Shown here: one piece after another, positions 7,858 through 18,500 of the stretch
Numbering within the stretch: the first letter of the stretch is position 1
Layout: every line of letters begins with the position of its first letter
From: Solirubrobacteraceae bacterium
GTDB taxonomy: Bacteria; Actinomycetota; Thermoleophilia; Solirubrobacterales; Solirubrobacteraceae
Direction: 5' to 3'
NCBI GenBank assembly: GCA_030447785.1
Contig: JAUJOF010000018.1
Coordinates: 1 to 44,915, forward strand
Length of the DNA stretch: 44,915 nucleotides
Program-made: the position numbers and the translations under genes
The notes under the pieces: model-generated
What the model saw: only the letters and a program-made list of their open reading frames with translations
What the model was told of the DNA's origin: nothing
The model's database searches: none

Positions 7858-10800
7858 GGCGACGGCGCCTTGGGCAGCGGCGCCGAGCGCTCCGGCGCCT
7901 CCCAATCCTCGCCTGCGGGCGCCACGCCGCGCGGGCGCAGCGCGAGGGGCACCGCGGTCTCGACGTTGCGCATCGAGGTGGGCACCGTCCAGCGCGACCA
8001 ACCCTCGATGCCCGGCTCCGCTAGGAGGCTGACGTCGGCGTCGCTCTTGCCGCGGCGCTGGTAGACCAGCGTGCGCTGACCGACCTGCGCCTCCGCGTGC
8101 CAAGCTTCCAACAGCTTGGCGATGCGGTCCTCCAGGGCGCCGGCCGCGACATGACCTATCTGGCTGTCAGCGCGCTCGCGGATCGCCTCCCGGGCCGCCA
8201 CCGCCAACGCATTAGCCGGGTCAACCCGCCCGGCGCCCGGGTTGTCGTTCCACGCCGGGTCGCCCAGGCGCAGCAGCGAGGCGAGCACCCCGGTCAACCC
8301 GCGATCCAGCGCCCGCGGCGCGAACGGCGTCACCGACAGCGCCTCGACCTGGCGATACAGCGTGCGGTGGTAGTGGCCGAAGGTCTCGTAGTGAGACAGG
8401 TCGCGTGGGCGCGCCCAGTTGTAGACGGTCATCACCAAGCCGGGGAACTGGCGCCCGACGCGGCTGGTGGCCTGGATGTACTCGCTGGTGCTCTTGGGCT
8501 GCCCCGCGACGATCATCGCGCCCAGCCGCTGGACGTCGACGCCCACCGAGATCATGTTGGTGGCCAGCAGCACGTCGATCGACGGCGGCTCGTAGCGCGC
8601 CCCCTTCGGACGCTCACCGCCACCGCGCTTTTCCTGGTTGAGGCGCTCGATCCCGAGCTGGTCGAGCGTTGCGGGAATCTCCGAGGCCGACTTGCGCGAG
8701 GTCAGCTCCTCGATGATCAACCGCCCGCGACCGTGCTCTTCGGCGCGGAACAGGCGGTTTTGCACGTCGTCCTCAACGAGCCGGCGCATGCCGCCCAGCT
8801 CTCGCAGCGAGTTGAAGTAGCCGACCAGAGTCATGTACGCGTCGGCCTCGTAGCCGGGCTGGCGGCCCAACACCGTCCACGCGGCGCGAAGCTGGGCGAC
8901 GTAGGCGCGGATGAGAACCTGCTTGTAGCGCCGGCCCGGCGCACAGATGCCCAGGTACCGCCGCCCCGGCCGGACGTCCTGCTCCTCGGGGCGATCACGC
9001 TGCAGGGCGAAGAAGGAGTCGCGCGCGTCCAGTCCCGGGGGCGGGAAGACCTTCAGGTCGCGGTCAAACAGCCGCTTGACCTGGTCGCCGGCGCGGCGGA
9101 TCGTCGCGGTCGAGGCGACCACTTTCGGGCGCACCGCCGTCCCGTCGATCTCCCCGGTGGCCAGCGCGTCGACGGCCGTCTCGTAGAGGCCGACGAGGCT
9201 GCCCAGCGGACCGCTAATGAGGTGCAGCTCGTCCTGGATGACCAGGTCGGGCGGGCGCAGCGGCTCACAGGCGACCACCGTCGCGGGCGGCTCACCGCGG
9301 TTGGCCGGGTGCTGCCCTGGGTGCTCCTCGCCAGGGGTCAAGTACCCGTGGCGCTCGCAGCGCCGCGACACCTGACCAAAGAGCGCCTGGACCCTGCCCT
9401 CCCACGGCATCCGGGCCAGCTTGTCCACGGTGGCGATGACCAGCGAGGGCAGCAGCCGGTAGACCTCCTCATCGACTACCACCACCGGCAGGCCGTCCTG
9501 GGGGCTGTTGCGCCGGGTGAACGGACACTCCCCACCGGTGTCCGAGCACGACAGCAGCGTCCGTCCGCGCACGCCGACGACCTCGACGTCGCGCCCGCCG
9601 TTGAGCTCGGTCCCACACCACGGGCAACGAGCGAGTTGCATCGGCGACGAGCCGCGGGCGTGGCCCTGGCGTTGGCGCGCGTGGCGGACCCACTCCTCGG
9701 CGTCCTCGGTGCGGTTGGGCGTCGACGCGCGGCCCACCCACAGGCCAATGCGCATCGGGGTGGAACCCCAGCGGCGCTGCTGCTCCGTTCGCCCGTCCCC
9801 GTACAGGCCGCGGCGTCTCAGCTCGCAGGCACACAGCAGCGCCGCGGCGCGCTGGAACTGCTGCAGCGTGAGCAGGCGCAGCGTGTAGCGCATCAACACC
9901 GCGACGCCATCGCCGCCGTCGCGCCCGCCCACGACGCCCTGCAGGCGGCGGATCGCGATGGTGAACGCCGTCAGCCCGAGGTAGGCCTCGGTCTTCCCGC
10001 CCCCGGTGGGAAAGAAGAGCAGGTCCACCAAACCCTCGACGCCGCCGCTGCGCTCGGCGTGGAGCGGGTCGGCCAGCGCGGGCAGATTGAGCAACACAAA
10101 GGCGAGCTGAAAGGGCCGCCACGAGCGGTTGGCCGGCACGTCGGCGCGGGTGACCGCCTCGGCGAGGCGCAGGCGGTCGTCGCGGCGACGCAGGTCGGCG
10201 GCGATCGTTTGCACGCGCTGCTGCCACATCGCGTGGTTGGCAAAGCGAAACGCCTCGGTCACGTCGGCGTCGGTCAGCGCGGCGCTGCCCGCGCGCATCC
10301 GCTCAGCGGCGGTGCGCGCGTCGGCCAGATGGCGGCGGGCCGTCTCCTCGTGGCCGTCCAAGCGGGCGTCGGGGTCGCCGATGCGCTGCTCCTGGCCGTC
10401 GCTCCACGCCTGGGAGGCCTCGACCAAGGGGGTGAGCAGCGTGGGCAGGTCAGCGGCGTCGGCCTCGGCGAGGCGCTGCATGTCCAGCGCCTCGGCGGCT
10501 CGCACGAACGGGTCGGCGATATCCGGCTGCTCCGCGAAGTCCTCGCCCTCGGGGGCGTCGCTGCGCGGGACCTCCTGGGCGGGCATCGGGGTGGTGGCCA
10601 CCAGCACGCCGCGGCCGGGCCTGTCGAGGGAAGCCGTGGTCTCGACGCCCACGCCGTGTCCGACGGCCAACTCGACGGCGTCGCGGTAAAGCATCTCTAG
10701 ACCGGCGAGCTCGACCTTGTCGACGTCGGGCGCCAGGCCGACGGCGTCGATGGCCCGGCGTACGAACACCGCGGCGCCGTCGGGTGCCCGGACCGACAGG

Positions 10801-11486
10801 CCGGTCTGGGCCAGCCAGAGATCGACCGAGCGGCCCTCGGTCGCGACCTGGCCGTTGACCAGGAACAGCGTCACCAGCCGGTGCTCGCCGTGGCCACGGA
10901 CCAGTCCACGGACCACCACCTCGGGCTCATCAGGATCGGGCGCGAACGCCGCGATCCCGCCGCTGGCGGGGACGTCGATGGTCCGGGTGCCCCCACAGGC
11001 TCGGCGCTGCCAGACGCGGGCCGGGCGGTCGTCGCGGTCAAGCTTCTCCTCGCTGGTCGCGAGCTCGTAGGCGCCCCAGCGCGCCTGCACCTCCAGGCGC
11101 GTGCAGTCCGGGGCAAGCGCGAAGGTCAGGCCGAAGGCAGAGGGCACGAGCTGGTCGACGGCCGCCGGGCGGTCTTCGACGGTGCCCTCCTCGCCGGAGT
11201 CGGCCGTGACGTCGCCGGTCGCAAGCTCGTCCTCGGGCAGCTGCTCGACACCGCCGTCGTCCCCGGGCTCCTCGTCACCAGGAGGCGGCCCGGCGCCGTC
11301 GCCGGGCATGAAGCGCGGGGCGAGGAGCCCGAGCAGGTAACGGTCGACGGGCGCGTCGAGCAGCTCCTCGGTCGCACCGCCCAGCGGACCGATGAGATCG
11401 TCGCGGACGAGCTGCTCGACCTCGGCACGCAGCTCGCGCGGGGAGCGAGCCAGGGAGCGGGTGGCGGGAGCGGCGAGGTCAGCCAT
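7854..11486 (-). CDS. drmA: DrmA, helicase of DISARM
   Basis: 1210 residues, a superfamily 2 helicase-domain protein. Visible motifs are Walker A FFPTGGGKTEAY (K498), motif II DELH (752-755), motif III-like ASTAT, and motif VI QATSRVGRQF (about 1005-1014). A CPWCGTEL and CPF cluster lies between motifs I and II and suggests a zinc-binding insertion. The N-terminal 400 residues are acidic and beta-rich, without other recognised domains. The ATG at 11486 overlaps the methylase gene end by eight bases. With DrmB it forms the core complex that recognises DNA in DISARM. Confidence 0.92.
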   Translation of the reverse strand: MADLAAPATRSLARSPRELRAEVEQLVRDDLIGPLGGATEELLDAPVDRYLLGLLAPRFMPGDGAGPPPGDEEPGDDGGVEQLPEDELATGDVTADSGEEGTVEDRPAAVDQLVPSAFGLTFALAPDCTRLEVQARWGAYELATSEEKLDRDDRPARVWQRRACGGTRTIDVPASGGIAAFAPDPDEPEVVVRGLVRGHGEHRLVTLFLVNGQVATEGRSVDLWLAQTGLSVRAPDGAAVFVRRAIDAVGLAPDVDKVELAGLEMLYRDAVELAVGHGVGVETTASLDRPGRGVLVATTPMPAQEVPRSDAPEGEDFAEQPDIADPFVRAAEALDMQRLAEADAADLPTLLTPLVEASQAWSDGQEQRIGDPDARLDGHEETARRHLADARTAAERMRAGSAALTDADVTEAFRFANHAMWQQRVQTIAADLRRRDDRLRLAEAVTRADVPANRSWRPFQLAFVLLNLPALADPLHAERSGGVEGLVDLLFFPTGGGKTEAYLGLTAFTIAIRRLQGVVGGRDGGDGVAVLMRYTLRLLTLQQFQRAAALLCACELRRRGLYGDGRTEQQRRWGSTPMRIGLWVGRASTPNRTEDAEEWVRHARQRQGHARGSSPMQLARCPWCGTELNGGRDVEVVGVRGRTLLSCSDTGGECPFTRRNSPQDGLPVVVVDEEVYRLLPSLVIATVDKLARMPWEGRVQALFGQVSRRCERHGYLTPGEEHPGQHPANRGEPPATVVACEPLRPPDLVIQDELHLISGPLGSLVGLYETAVDALATGEIDGTAVRPKVVASTATIRRAGDQVKRLFDRDLKVFPPPGLDARDSFFALQRDRPEEQDVRPGRRYLGICAPGRRYKQVLIRAYVAQLRAAWTVLGRQPGYEADAYMTLVGYFNSLRELGGMRRLVEDDVQNRLFRAEEHGRGRLIIEELTSRKSASEIPATLDQLGIERLNQEKRGGGERPKGARYEPPSIDVLLATNMISVGVDVQRLGAMIVAGQPKSTSEYIQATSRVGRQFPGLVMTVYNWARPRDLSHYETFGHYHRTLYRQVEALSVTPFAPRALDRGLTGVLASLLRLGDPAWNDNPGAGRVDPANALAVAAREAIRERADSQIGHVAAGALEDRIAKLLEAWHAEAQVGQRTLVYQRRGKSDADVSLLAEPGIEGWSRWTVPTSMRNVETAVPLALRPRGVAPAGEDWEAPERSAPLPKAPSP

Positions 11487-14400
11487 TGACGTTCAGGGTG
11501 AGAGCGTCGGCCGCGCCCGGCGCGCGCTTGGGCGCCTTGCGCTTGTCGTGCAGCCCGCGACGCACCTCGTCGGCGTAGCGGGCGTAATTGAGCTCGAGCA
11601 GCCGGTCGAGGACCTCCTGGCGCGCCACGGGCTGGAAGCTGTATCGCACCCCGAACCGGGTGTCGTGGAAGCCGTGCCCGAGGTCGAGGTCGCCCCAGCC
11701 GTAGGCGTCGCGGACCGCGTGGTCGAGCTGCGTGTGGATCTCGCGCAGGCGGACGATGTCGTCGGCGACCTCGTCGGGGTCGTGGACCCGGTTATAGGTC
11801 TTGGTGAGTCCTTCTTGGCGGTCGAGCATGAGGGCCGAGCGGTGCGCGTGGAGCTCGGCGCCGAAGTCGCTCACGCCATCGCTGAGGAACAGGGGCTGGG
11901 CGAACGTCTCGAAGCAGTCAGACGGTGTGTAGCGCACCCGGGTCTCCAGCGTCGACGCGCGGGTCACCGCCCACCACCAGTGGAAGCCGCTGGAGAGCAG
12001 GCCGAAGTGGGCGTCGTCGTCGTAGGCGAAAACACCAACGGCATGCGAGTACACGATGCCGGTGGGCACGAACATCGGCTGCACGACCTTGCTAACGAGC
12101 GTGATGGCGATGCAGCGGTCGAGCGGGGCGATGGCACGGTAGAGCGCCAAGCCTGGACGCCCGAACCGCCACCAGTACTCGCGGTATCCGCGTTCGTTCG
12201 TCTTGGCGCGCTCCAGCTTCACAAGCCGCTCGACACGCTCGAACGGCCCGGCGTACTCCGCGGCCTCGTCGACCGACAAGTCACCAAAGTCGATGACGCA
12301 CCGTGACGGCGATCCGTCCGGCCGGGTGTTCAGATCCTCGCCATTGAGAAACGGCTTGACGACATCGTCGTTGCGCGGGTCAGACTCGAGCATGCCGCGC
12401 GCCTCGTCGGGCTCCAGCACGAAGCCCATGCCCAGCACATATGAGCCGATGAAGGCCTCACTCGCCGCCGCGGCGAGCCGCTCGGCCGGACCCTCCACCC
12501 GGCTGCGCACGGTGAGCGACGACGTGATCCCTACCGCGGGCGCGCGGTCGAGCACATCCCCGCCCTCCCAGTCGCCGCGGTACGCCCACACCGTCGCCAT
12601 CTCCAGGTTGGCGCCGCCCGGCCACGGCTCACTGCGCACGGCGCGATGCAGCGTCAGCCCGTCCTCGGTGAGCTGGTCGAGCCCCACCTCGCGCGTGTCG
12701 CCCTGGGCTAGCGTGTTCGTGGCGATCAGGCCGAACCCGCCGCCTCTCCGTACCAGGCCGCTCGCGCGTAGGAAGAAGTAGGCGATCAGATCGGCGTGGC
12801 CGCGCACGCCACCGGCCACCCACTCCACGAGGTGGTCGCGGTAGCGTGTTCCCAGGGCACCTGTGATCCTCTTCCCCCCCTGGAACGGCGGGTTGCCCAC
12901 GATCGCGTCGAACCCGTCCTGCGCGGTCACCTCGGGGAACTCCAGCGGCCAGTGCAGCGGCCGGCGGTCAGCGAACTCGAGCACTGCGCTGTTCCCGCCG
13001 CCACCCGTCCGTTCCACCAGCCAGTCCGTGGCCCGGTCGCGGAGCGCCGTCCGCGCCACCGCGCGGTCATCCTCAGACTCCGAGGCATCCAGCAGGACTC
13101 GCACCTCCCTGTCCACCGACCCCGCCAGCGGGTCCGCGTCCGGAAGCTGGCTCAGCGCCGCGCCCACGACCAGGTCGCCCACCAGTCGCGCGTCGCCCAG
13201 CGCCTCCTCGGCCTCGGTCAGGAGCTCGGCCTTGCGCTCCGCGTCGCGGACGTCGCGTACGACGAAGGCCTCGAGCTCCTGCCGCAACGCCAGTGCCCGG
13301 TCGGTCGCGCGCTCGATCTCGTCGAAGCCCAGGTCGAGGCTGCTCTGGCGTCGCCACGCCGGGTCCATGTGCATCACGCGGAGCTGGCGCAGGTCGGTGA
13401 CGCCCAGCAGGGAGTCGCCGCAGCGCAGGGCGTGGTCGACGAAGGAGAAGGGTCGGTCGCGGGCCAGAGTGATCAGCCACAGCGAGAGCTTGGCCATCTC
13501 GACGGCCATCGGGTTCTTGTCCACGCCGTACAGGCAGCGCTCGGCGACGAGGCGGTGGGCCAGCAGCTCGCGCTCCTGGGACTGGGCAGGCAACGGCGGC
13601 TCGTCAGGCGCCTCGCTGCGCGGGCGACCGAACGCGGTCCACTCGAGGCCGGCGTCCAGGTCCGCCCAGCCCTCGAGGAGGCGGGCGGCCAGGTAACGAC
13701 ACGCGGCGACCAGAAACGCCCCCGAGCCCATCGCGATGTCGGCCACCTTGAGGTCCAGCAGCTCGGCGGCGGGGCGCAGGCGCCAGGTCGCCGGGTCGAC
13801 CTCCTGCGCGGGACCGGGCGCGTAGGCGACCGGGTCCAGCGCGTGCTGGACGACCTCCTCGGCCAGCGAGCGCGGCGTGTAATAGGTGCCCGAAGCGCGG
13901 CGATCCAGTGCCTGGGTTACGAACAGCGAGCCCGCCAGGAGCACCTCGGGATCGCCGCGCAGGTCGGTGCGCAGCAGGGCGTGGTAGGGCAGCACGCGCT
14001 CCAGCAGCACCTCGTCGTTGGCACACGCCGCACGCAGGCGCGAGCGCGCCTCCTCCTCGACCTCGGCCTCCAGAGCCTTGATGACCGCCTTGGCGCTGCG
14101 CCCGGTCTCCTTGGCCAGCCGCCCGGCTAGCTCCTCCTCGCCCTCGGCCGCCCAGCGCTCCAGCTCGCCCAGCGTCAGCTCCGGCTCGTGCTTGCCGCCC
14201 AGCGCCAGCGCGGTGTCCGTGCTGCGGATCGCGGTGTGGTCGAGCAGGCCCTCGTAGACGTGCCCGATCTGCTCGACGTCCAGCGCGCGAAAGGACAGCA
14301 GCACGCGCGCGCCTTCGCGGCCGCCCTGGTCGAGGCTCTGCAGGGCGTCGAGCAGGTGCAGCACAGTGCGGTCGTCCACGGGCAGCGGAGCGGCGGCGAC

Positions 14401-15537
14401 CGTATGCCAGTCGGTGTCCTGCGCGCGTCCTTCCAGGAAGGGGTAGCGGTCGGGGTTGAACAGGCCACCGCCGTAGGCGGGCAGGCGCAGCGCGTCGTGC
14501 TCGATCCCGCCGTGTACCGCGCGAAACAGCGCGAGGATGCGATGCCACGCGGCGGTGCTCTTCTCCAGGACGTCCTCGCCGTCGCGGTCGGCGCGCTCCT
14601 GGAGCTGCGCGCGCAACGTCGTGGCCGCCAGGGTCTCGCCGTAGCGTGGGTCGTCGATGGGCAGCAGCCGGCGCTCCTCGGCGACGAACAGGAAGACCAG
14701 ACGCATCATCACCGTGACCGCGCCGCGGTAGACCTCCTCGTCAGGTGCGAGCGCGAGCAGCTCCCCGTGGCGCTCGCGATCCTCGCGATCCAGCGTGGCG
14801 ATCAGCAGCTCGACGGCGCGGCGCACCTGGGCGCCCAGGCGGTCGGTGACCTCCTGCTGGCGCTGCGCGCTGTCGTCCAGCAGGGCGGCCAGGCCCTCCT
14901 CGACGGGCAGGCTGAAGAAGCGGTGGGCGCCCAGCAGGGTGGCGAAGGCGCGCAGGGTGAGCCCGTCCTCCTGCAGCCAGATCTCCGCGCGCCAGGTGCA
15001 CGCGCCGGTGGTCTGGCCCTGGCGCGACCACACCAGCGTCCAGCGCTCGCCGTCGGTGACCAGCGCGAGCGCCACGCCGCTGGCGCGGGCCAGCTCCGCG
15101 GCGCGGTCTATTGGGCTGGCCGCCCAGTCCTCGCCGGGCGGCGGGCGGTCCAGCGCCGTGTCGGCGGGTAGCACGTGCACGAGCAGGACGGGCGGGGAGC
15201 CGTCGCGGCCGTGGTCGCGCACGACGAGGTCGGGGCGCAGCGTGACCCCGTGCTCGGCCACGCGGTGGGCCGGGTCGGCTTCGGTCGCCTCGGCGGTCGC
15301 GCCGCGCAGCGCCAGTAGGTCGTCGAGGACCCAGCGCACCCAGCGCGCCTGGAGGCTGGGCTCGGCCCGCCACTCGGCGTAGGCCAGGCGCAGATCGCCC
15401 GCGGCGTCGGGCTTGGCGTCCAGGCCGTCGGGCAGCGCGCGCTTGAGCGTGGGGACGGTGAGAAACGGGCCCGTGGTCTCGACTAGCGAGAGCCACTCGG
15501 CGTGGTGGTGCTCGGTGCTCTGGCGCCCGCGGGCCAT
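11479..15537 (-). CDS. drmMI: DrmMI, adenine-specific DNA methyltransferase of DISARM
   Basis: 1352 residues, similar in architecture to Type IIG/BREX PglX-like methylases. The AdoMet motif I is ADIAMGSGAFLVAA (starting near D600) and the catalytic motif IV is NPPF (882-885), which indicates N6-adenine methylation. The region after NPPF has RGHADLIAYFFLRA and FGLIATNTLAQG, typical of this family, and the last 350 residues would be the target-recognition part. The N-terminal 350 residues resemble the helical, Gly-poor region of Eco57I-like enzymes. The ATG at 15537 shares one base with the drmD stop (TGATG). It should mark host DNA against DISARM restriction. Confidence 0.9.
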   Translation of the reverse strand: MARGRQSTEHHHAEWLSLVETTGPFLTVPTLKRALPDGLDAKPDAAGDLRLAYAEWRAEPSLQARWVRWVLDDLLALRGATAEATEADPAHRVAEHGVTLRPDLVVRDHGRDGSPPVLLVHVLPADTALDRPPPGEDWAASPIDRAAELARASGVALALVTDGERWTLVWSRQGQTTGACTWRAEIWLQEDGLTLRAFATLLGAHRFFSLPVEEGLAALLDDSAQRQQEVTDRLGAQVRRAVELLIATLDREDRERHGELLALAPDEEVYRGAVTVMMRLVFLFVAEERRLLPIDDPRYGETLAATTLRAQLQERADRDGEDVLEKSTAAWHRILALFRAVHGGIEHDALRLPAYGGGLFNPDRYPFLEGRAQDTDWHTVAAAPLPVDDRTVLHLLDALQSLDQGGREGARVLLSFRALDVEQIGHVYEGLLDHTAIRSTDTALALGGKHEPELTLGELERWAAEGEEELAGRLAKETGRSAKAVIKALEAEVEEEARSRLRAACANDEVLLERVLPYHALLRTDLRGDPEVLLAGSLFVTQALDRRASGTYYTPRSLAEEVVQHALDPVAYAPGPAQEVDPATWRLRPAAELLDLKVADIAMGSGAFLVAACRYLAARLLEGWADLDAGLEWTAFGRPRSEAPDEPPLPAQSQERELLAHRLVAERCLYGVDKNPMAVEMAKLSLWLITLARDRPFSFVDHALRCGDSLLGVTDLRQLRVMHMDPAWRRQSSLDLGFDEIERATDRALALRQELEAFVVRDVRDAERKAELLTEAEEALGDARLVGDLVVGAALSQLPDADPLAGSVDREVRVLLDASESEDDRAVARTALRDRATDWLVERTGGGGNSAVLEFADRRPLHWPLEFPEVTAQDGFDAIVGNPPFQGGKRITGALGTRYRDHLVEWVAGGVRGHADLIAYFFLRASGLVRRGGGFGLIATNTLAQGDTREVGLDQLTEDGLTLHRAVRSEPWPGGANLEMATVWAYRGDWEGGDVLDRAPAVGITSSLTVRSRVEGPAERLAAAASEAFIGSYVLGMGFVLEPDEARGMLESDPRNDDVVKPFLNGEDLNTRPDGSPSRCVIDFGDLSVDEAAEYAGPFERVERLVKLERAKTNERGYREYWWRFGRPGLALYRAIAPLDRCIAITLVSKVVQPMFVPTGIVYSHAVGVFAYDDDAHFGLLSSGFHWWWAVTRASTLETRVRYTPSDCFETFAQPLFLSDGVSDFGAELHAHRSALMLDRQEGLTKTYNRVHDPDEVADDIVRLREIHTQLDHAVRDAYGWGDLDLGHGFHDTRFGVRYSFQPVARQEVLDRLLELNYARYADEVRRGLHDKRKAPKRAPGAADALTLNVNG

Positions 15538-18500
15538 CAGAGCCTGCCGCCCTCGGGCACCAGCAGCGTGACCGCGGCGGGGAACAGCCGGTGGGTCGGC
15601 TCGGCGTAGCGACGGTCGATGGCCGCCTGCTCGGCGGCGATCTCGCCCGGGATAGCGTCCAGGCGCTCTCGTAGCGCGTCGCGGTCGCGCTGGACCTGGC
15701 GGCGGTCGCCCGCGTCGAGCTCTAGGCCGGTGATGAGCTGGAGCTGGTCGTCGCCCTCGCCGAAGGCCTCGCGGCGGATGGTCGCTTCCAGCTCGGTCAG
15801 CGTCGCGGCGACGTGCTCGCGCTCCTCGCTCGCCCGGCGCCCCAGCGTGGCGGTGAGGTCGCGGGCGCGCTCGCCGGCGCGTGCCTCGAGCGCGGCACGC
15901 AGCGGAGACTGCGCACGGGCTAGCCGCGCGACGAGCCGCTCGCGCAGCGGGACAGGCGGGATCGTGTCACGCGCGGTCGCCAGGGCGGCCTGCGTCGCGC
16001 CGACGTTCAGGCGCTCACCGCGGCCGTCGTCGTCGCCGAGCCGGAGCCCCGCGGCGATGAGCTGTTCGTGCAAGCGGTGGCCGCTGGCTCCAGTGATGAC
16101 AAGGCGACCATGCGCAACGGCCACTAGCGCGCCCAGCGACGGGTCGGCGTAGCGGATCGCCACCCGGTGCAGGCGGTTGCCGGTGCCCCACACTTCGGCG
16201 CGCAGCAGCGACAGCGCGAGCTGGACGAGGCGGTGGCCGAGGTGGGCCAGCACCACGTCGGTGCGCCCGCGGGCCAGCTCGTGGTCGAAGGTGATCGGGC
16301 GGTGGTGGTCGGGTCGGGTCGGGTGCTCCAGGCCTCTGGTGGCCGCCGCCCAGCTCGCGGTCAGCGCGGGTACGACCCACGTGCCCGGCTCCTCGCCGGG
16401 GCGCAGCGGTGGCTGGCGGGCCAGCGCCAGCGCCGTGTGCACCACGCGCTCGACCCGCTCGGGGCGCAGGTGCAGCGCCTCACGGCTGGCGTCCAGCTCA
16501 TCGCGTAGACGGGCGACGCGCTCATCCATCGTGCGCTGCTGCGCCAGCAGCGCACGTAGAGCGCGGCTGTCGCCCAGCCGGGTCTCATCGAGGGTCGCCC
16601 GGCGCCCGAGCATCGCCTCCTCGACCTGACGGGCGATCACCGGGCCGGCGCTGCCTAGGTCCTCGCGGATCTGGGCCACCTTGCGCACGACGCGCGCGAG
16701 AAAGTCCAAATCGCCGTCCAGCGTGCCGTCCGCACCCCTGCGGGCCTCGTCCCAGCCGGCGCTGACGCAGTGGTGGACCAGCACTTCTTCGGCGGTCTGG
16801 CCGTGGCGGTCGATGCGGCCGTTGCGCTGCTCGAGGCGGTTGGGGTTCCAGGGGATCTCGGCGTGGGCGAGCAGATGGCACTGGCGCTGCAGCGAGATTC
16901 CCTCTGAAGCCGCGTCGGTGGCCAACAGCACCCGGACGGGATGGTCCCCGGGCGGTTCCTGCCACACGGCCTTGATGCGCTCGCGCTCGTCGTCGTCGGT
17001 GGTGCCGTCCAGCAGCGCCACGCGCTCCCCGGCGATCCCGCGGGCGGCCAGGCGCTCCTGCAGGTAGCGCTGGGTGGCGCGGTATTCGGTGAACACGATC
17101 ACGCGCTCCTGCGTGAACGCCTTGTCGGGGCGGACGTGCTCGGCCACCCAGTCCAGCAACCGCGCCGTCCGCGCGTCCTCGGTCACCGCGGCCCCACGGG
17201 CCCAGGCCAGCATTTTGTCCAGCAGCTCCTGCTCTCGCGCGCTGGGCGCGTCGCCCTCGGTGCGGGCGGTGGCGCGCAGCGCTTCGCGGGTCGCGGCGCC
17301 CACGCCCTCCTCGGCGCGCTCCTCATCGAGGTCCAGGCCGGCGTCCTCAAAGATCCGCTCGAGCACGCCGGGCGCGGGTGGCGGCGGTGGCGGAGCGCCC
17401 CCGCGGCGCAGGGTTTCGCGGTGGACCTCCAGCGTGCGCAGGAAGGCGGCGGGCGAGGAGAACAGTCGCTTCTTGAGCAGCGTAACCACGAAGTCGGAGG
17501 CCAGCTTCTGCGCGCGCCCGCCCCGAAGTCGGGCCGCGCGGGCGCCGTAAGCGACCAGGTCGGCGTGCACCGCGCGCTCATCGGCGGGGTGCTCGACTTC
17601 GAGCATCACGACCTTGCGCAGCGGGAAGCGCCGGCTGCCGTCGGGATTGCGCAGGTCCTGCTTGAGCCGCCGGACGGTGACCTCGCGTGTGGCCTCGGGC
17701 GTGGGACGGATGCCGCGCGCGAAGCGGTGCGGGTCCAGCAGCTCCAGCAGCGCGGCGAACGAGTTGTCATAGCCGTTGTGCGGGGTCGCCGAGAGGAACA
17801 GCCGGTGCTCACAGTGGGGGGCCAGCGTGCGGACCGCCGCGGTGCGCAGCGTGTCGCGTGCATAGCGCCCGCCCGCGCCGGCCGGGGCGCAGTTGTGGAC
17901 CTCGTCGACGATCAGCACGTCGTAGCGGCGTGGGATCTCGGGATGGGGCGGCAGCACCTCGCGCAGCAGGCGCATCCCCAGCTCCCCCTTGAGCCAATCG
18001 ATGGAGACGATCAGGCGCGGGAAGTGGGCGAAGGGGTTAGCCCCGATACCCCGCGCACGCCGCAAATACCCGAGCAGCTCTCGGTCGACGATGCGAAACT
18101 CCAACCCGAACTTGTCGCGCATCTCATCGCGCCACTGCACCTGCAGCGCGGCGGGGCAAACCACCAACGCCGTACGGGCACGGTGGCGCAGCAGCAGCTC
18201 CTGCACGACCAGGCCCGCCTCGATGGTCTTGCCCAGGCCGACGTCGTCGGCGACCAGCAGCGTCGTGCGTGGCATGCGCAGTGCGCGCACCAGCGGCTCC
18301 AGCTGAAAGTCCTCGATGGTGATGCCGGAGCGAAAAGGTGCCTGCAGCGCCCGCTGGTCGGCGCTGGTCACCGCTCCCCAGCGCACCGCGTCGAGGAAGG
18401 CGTCCAGCTGCGCCGGGTCGTCAAGGCGGTCGGCAGCCAGCGCCGGAAGCTGGGCCTGCTCGATGACCTGCGTGCCCGGCTCAATCTCCCACACAACCTC

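Noticed and set aside
8097..10700. An 867-codon open frame on the plus strand
   Set aside because: It is antisense to drmA, whose helicase motifs are unmistakable. The plus-strand product is Arg/Gln/Gly/His-rich and domain-free, an effect of GC-rich codon use.
12796..14130. A 444-codon plus-strand open frame
   Set aside because: Antisense shadow of drmMI across its AdoMet and NPPF motifs, with no natural composition.
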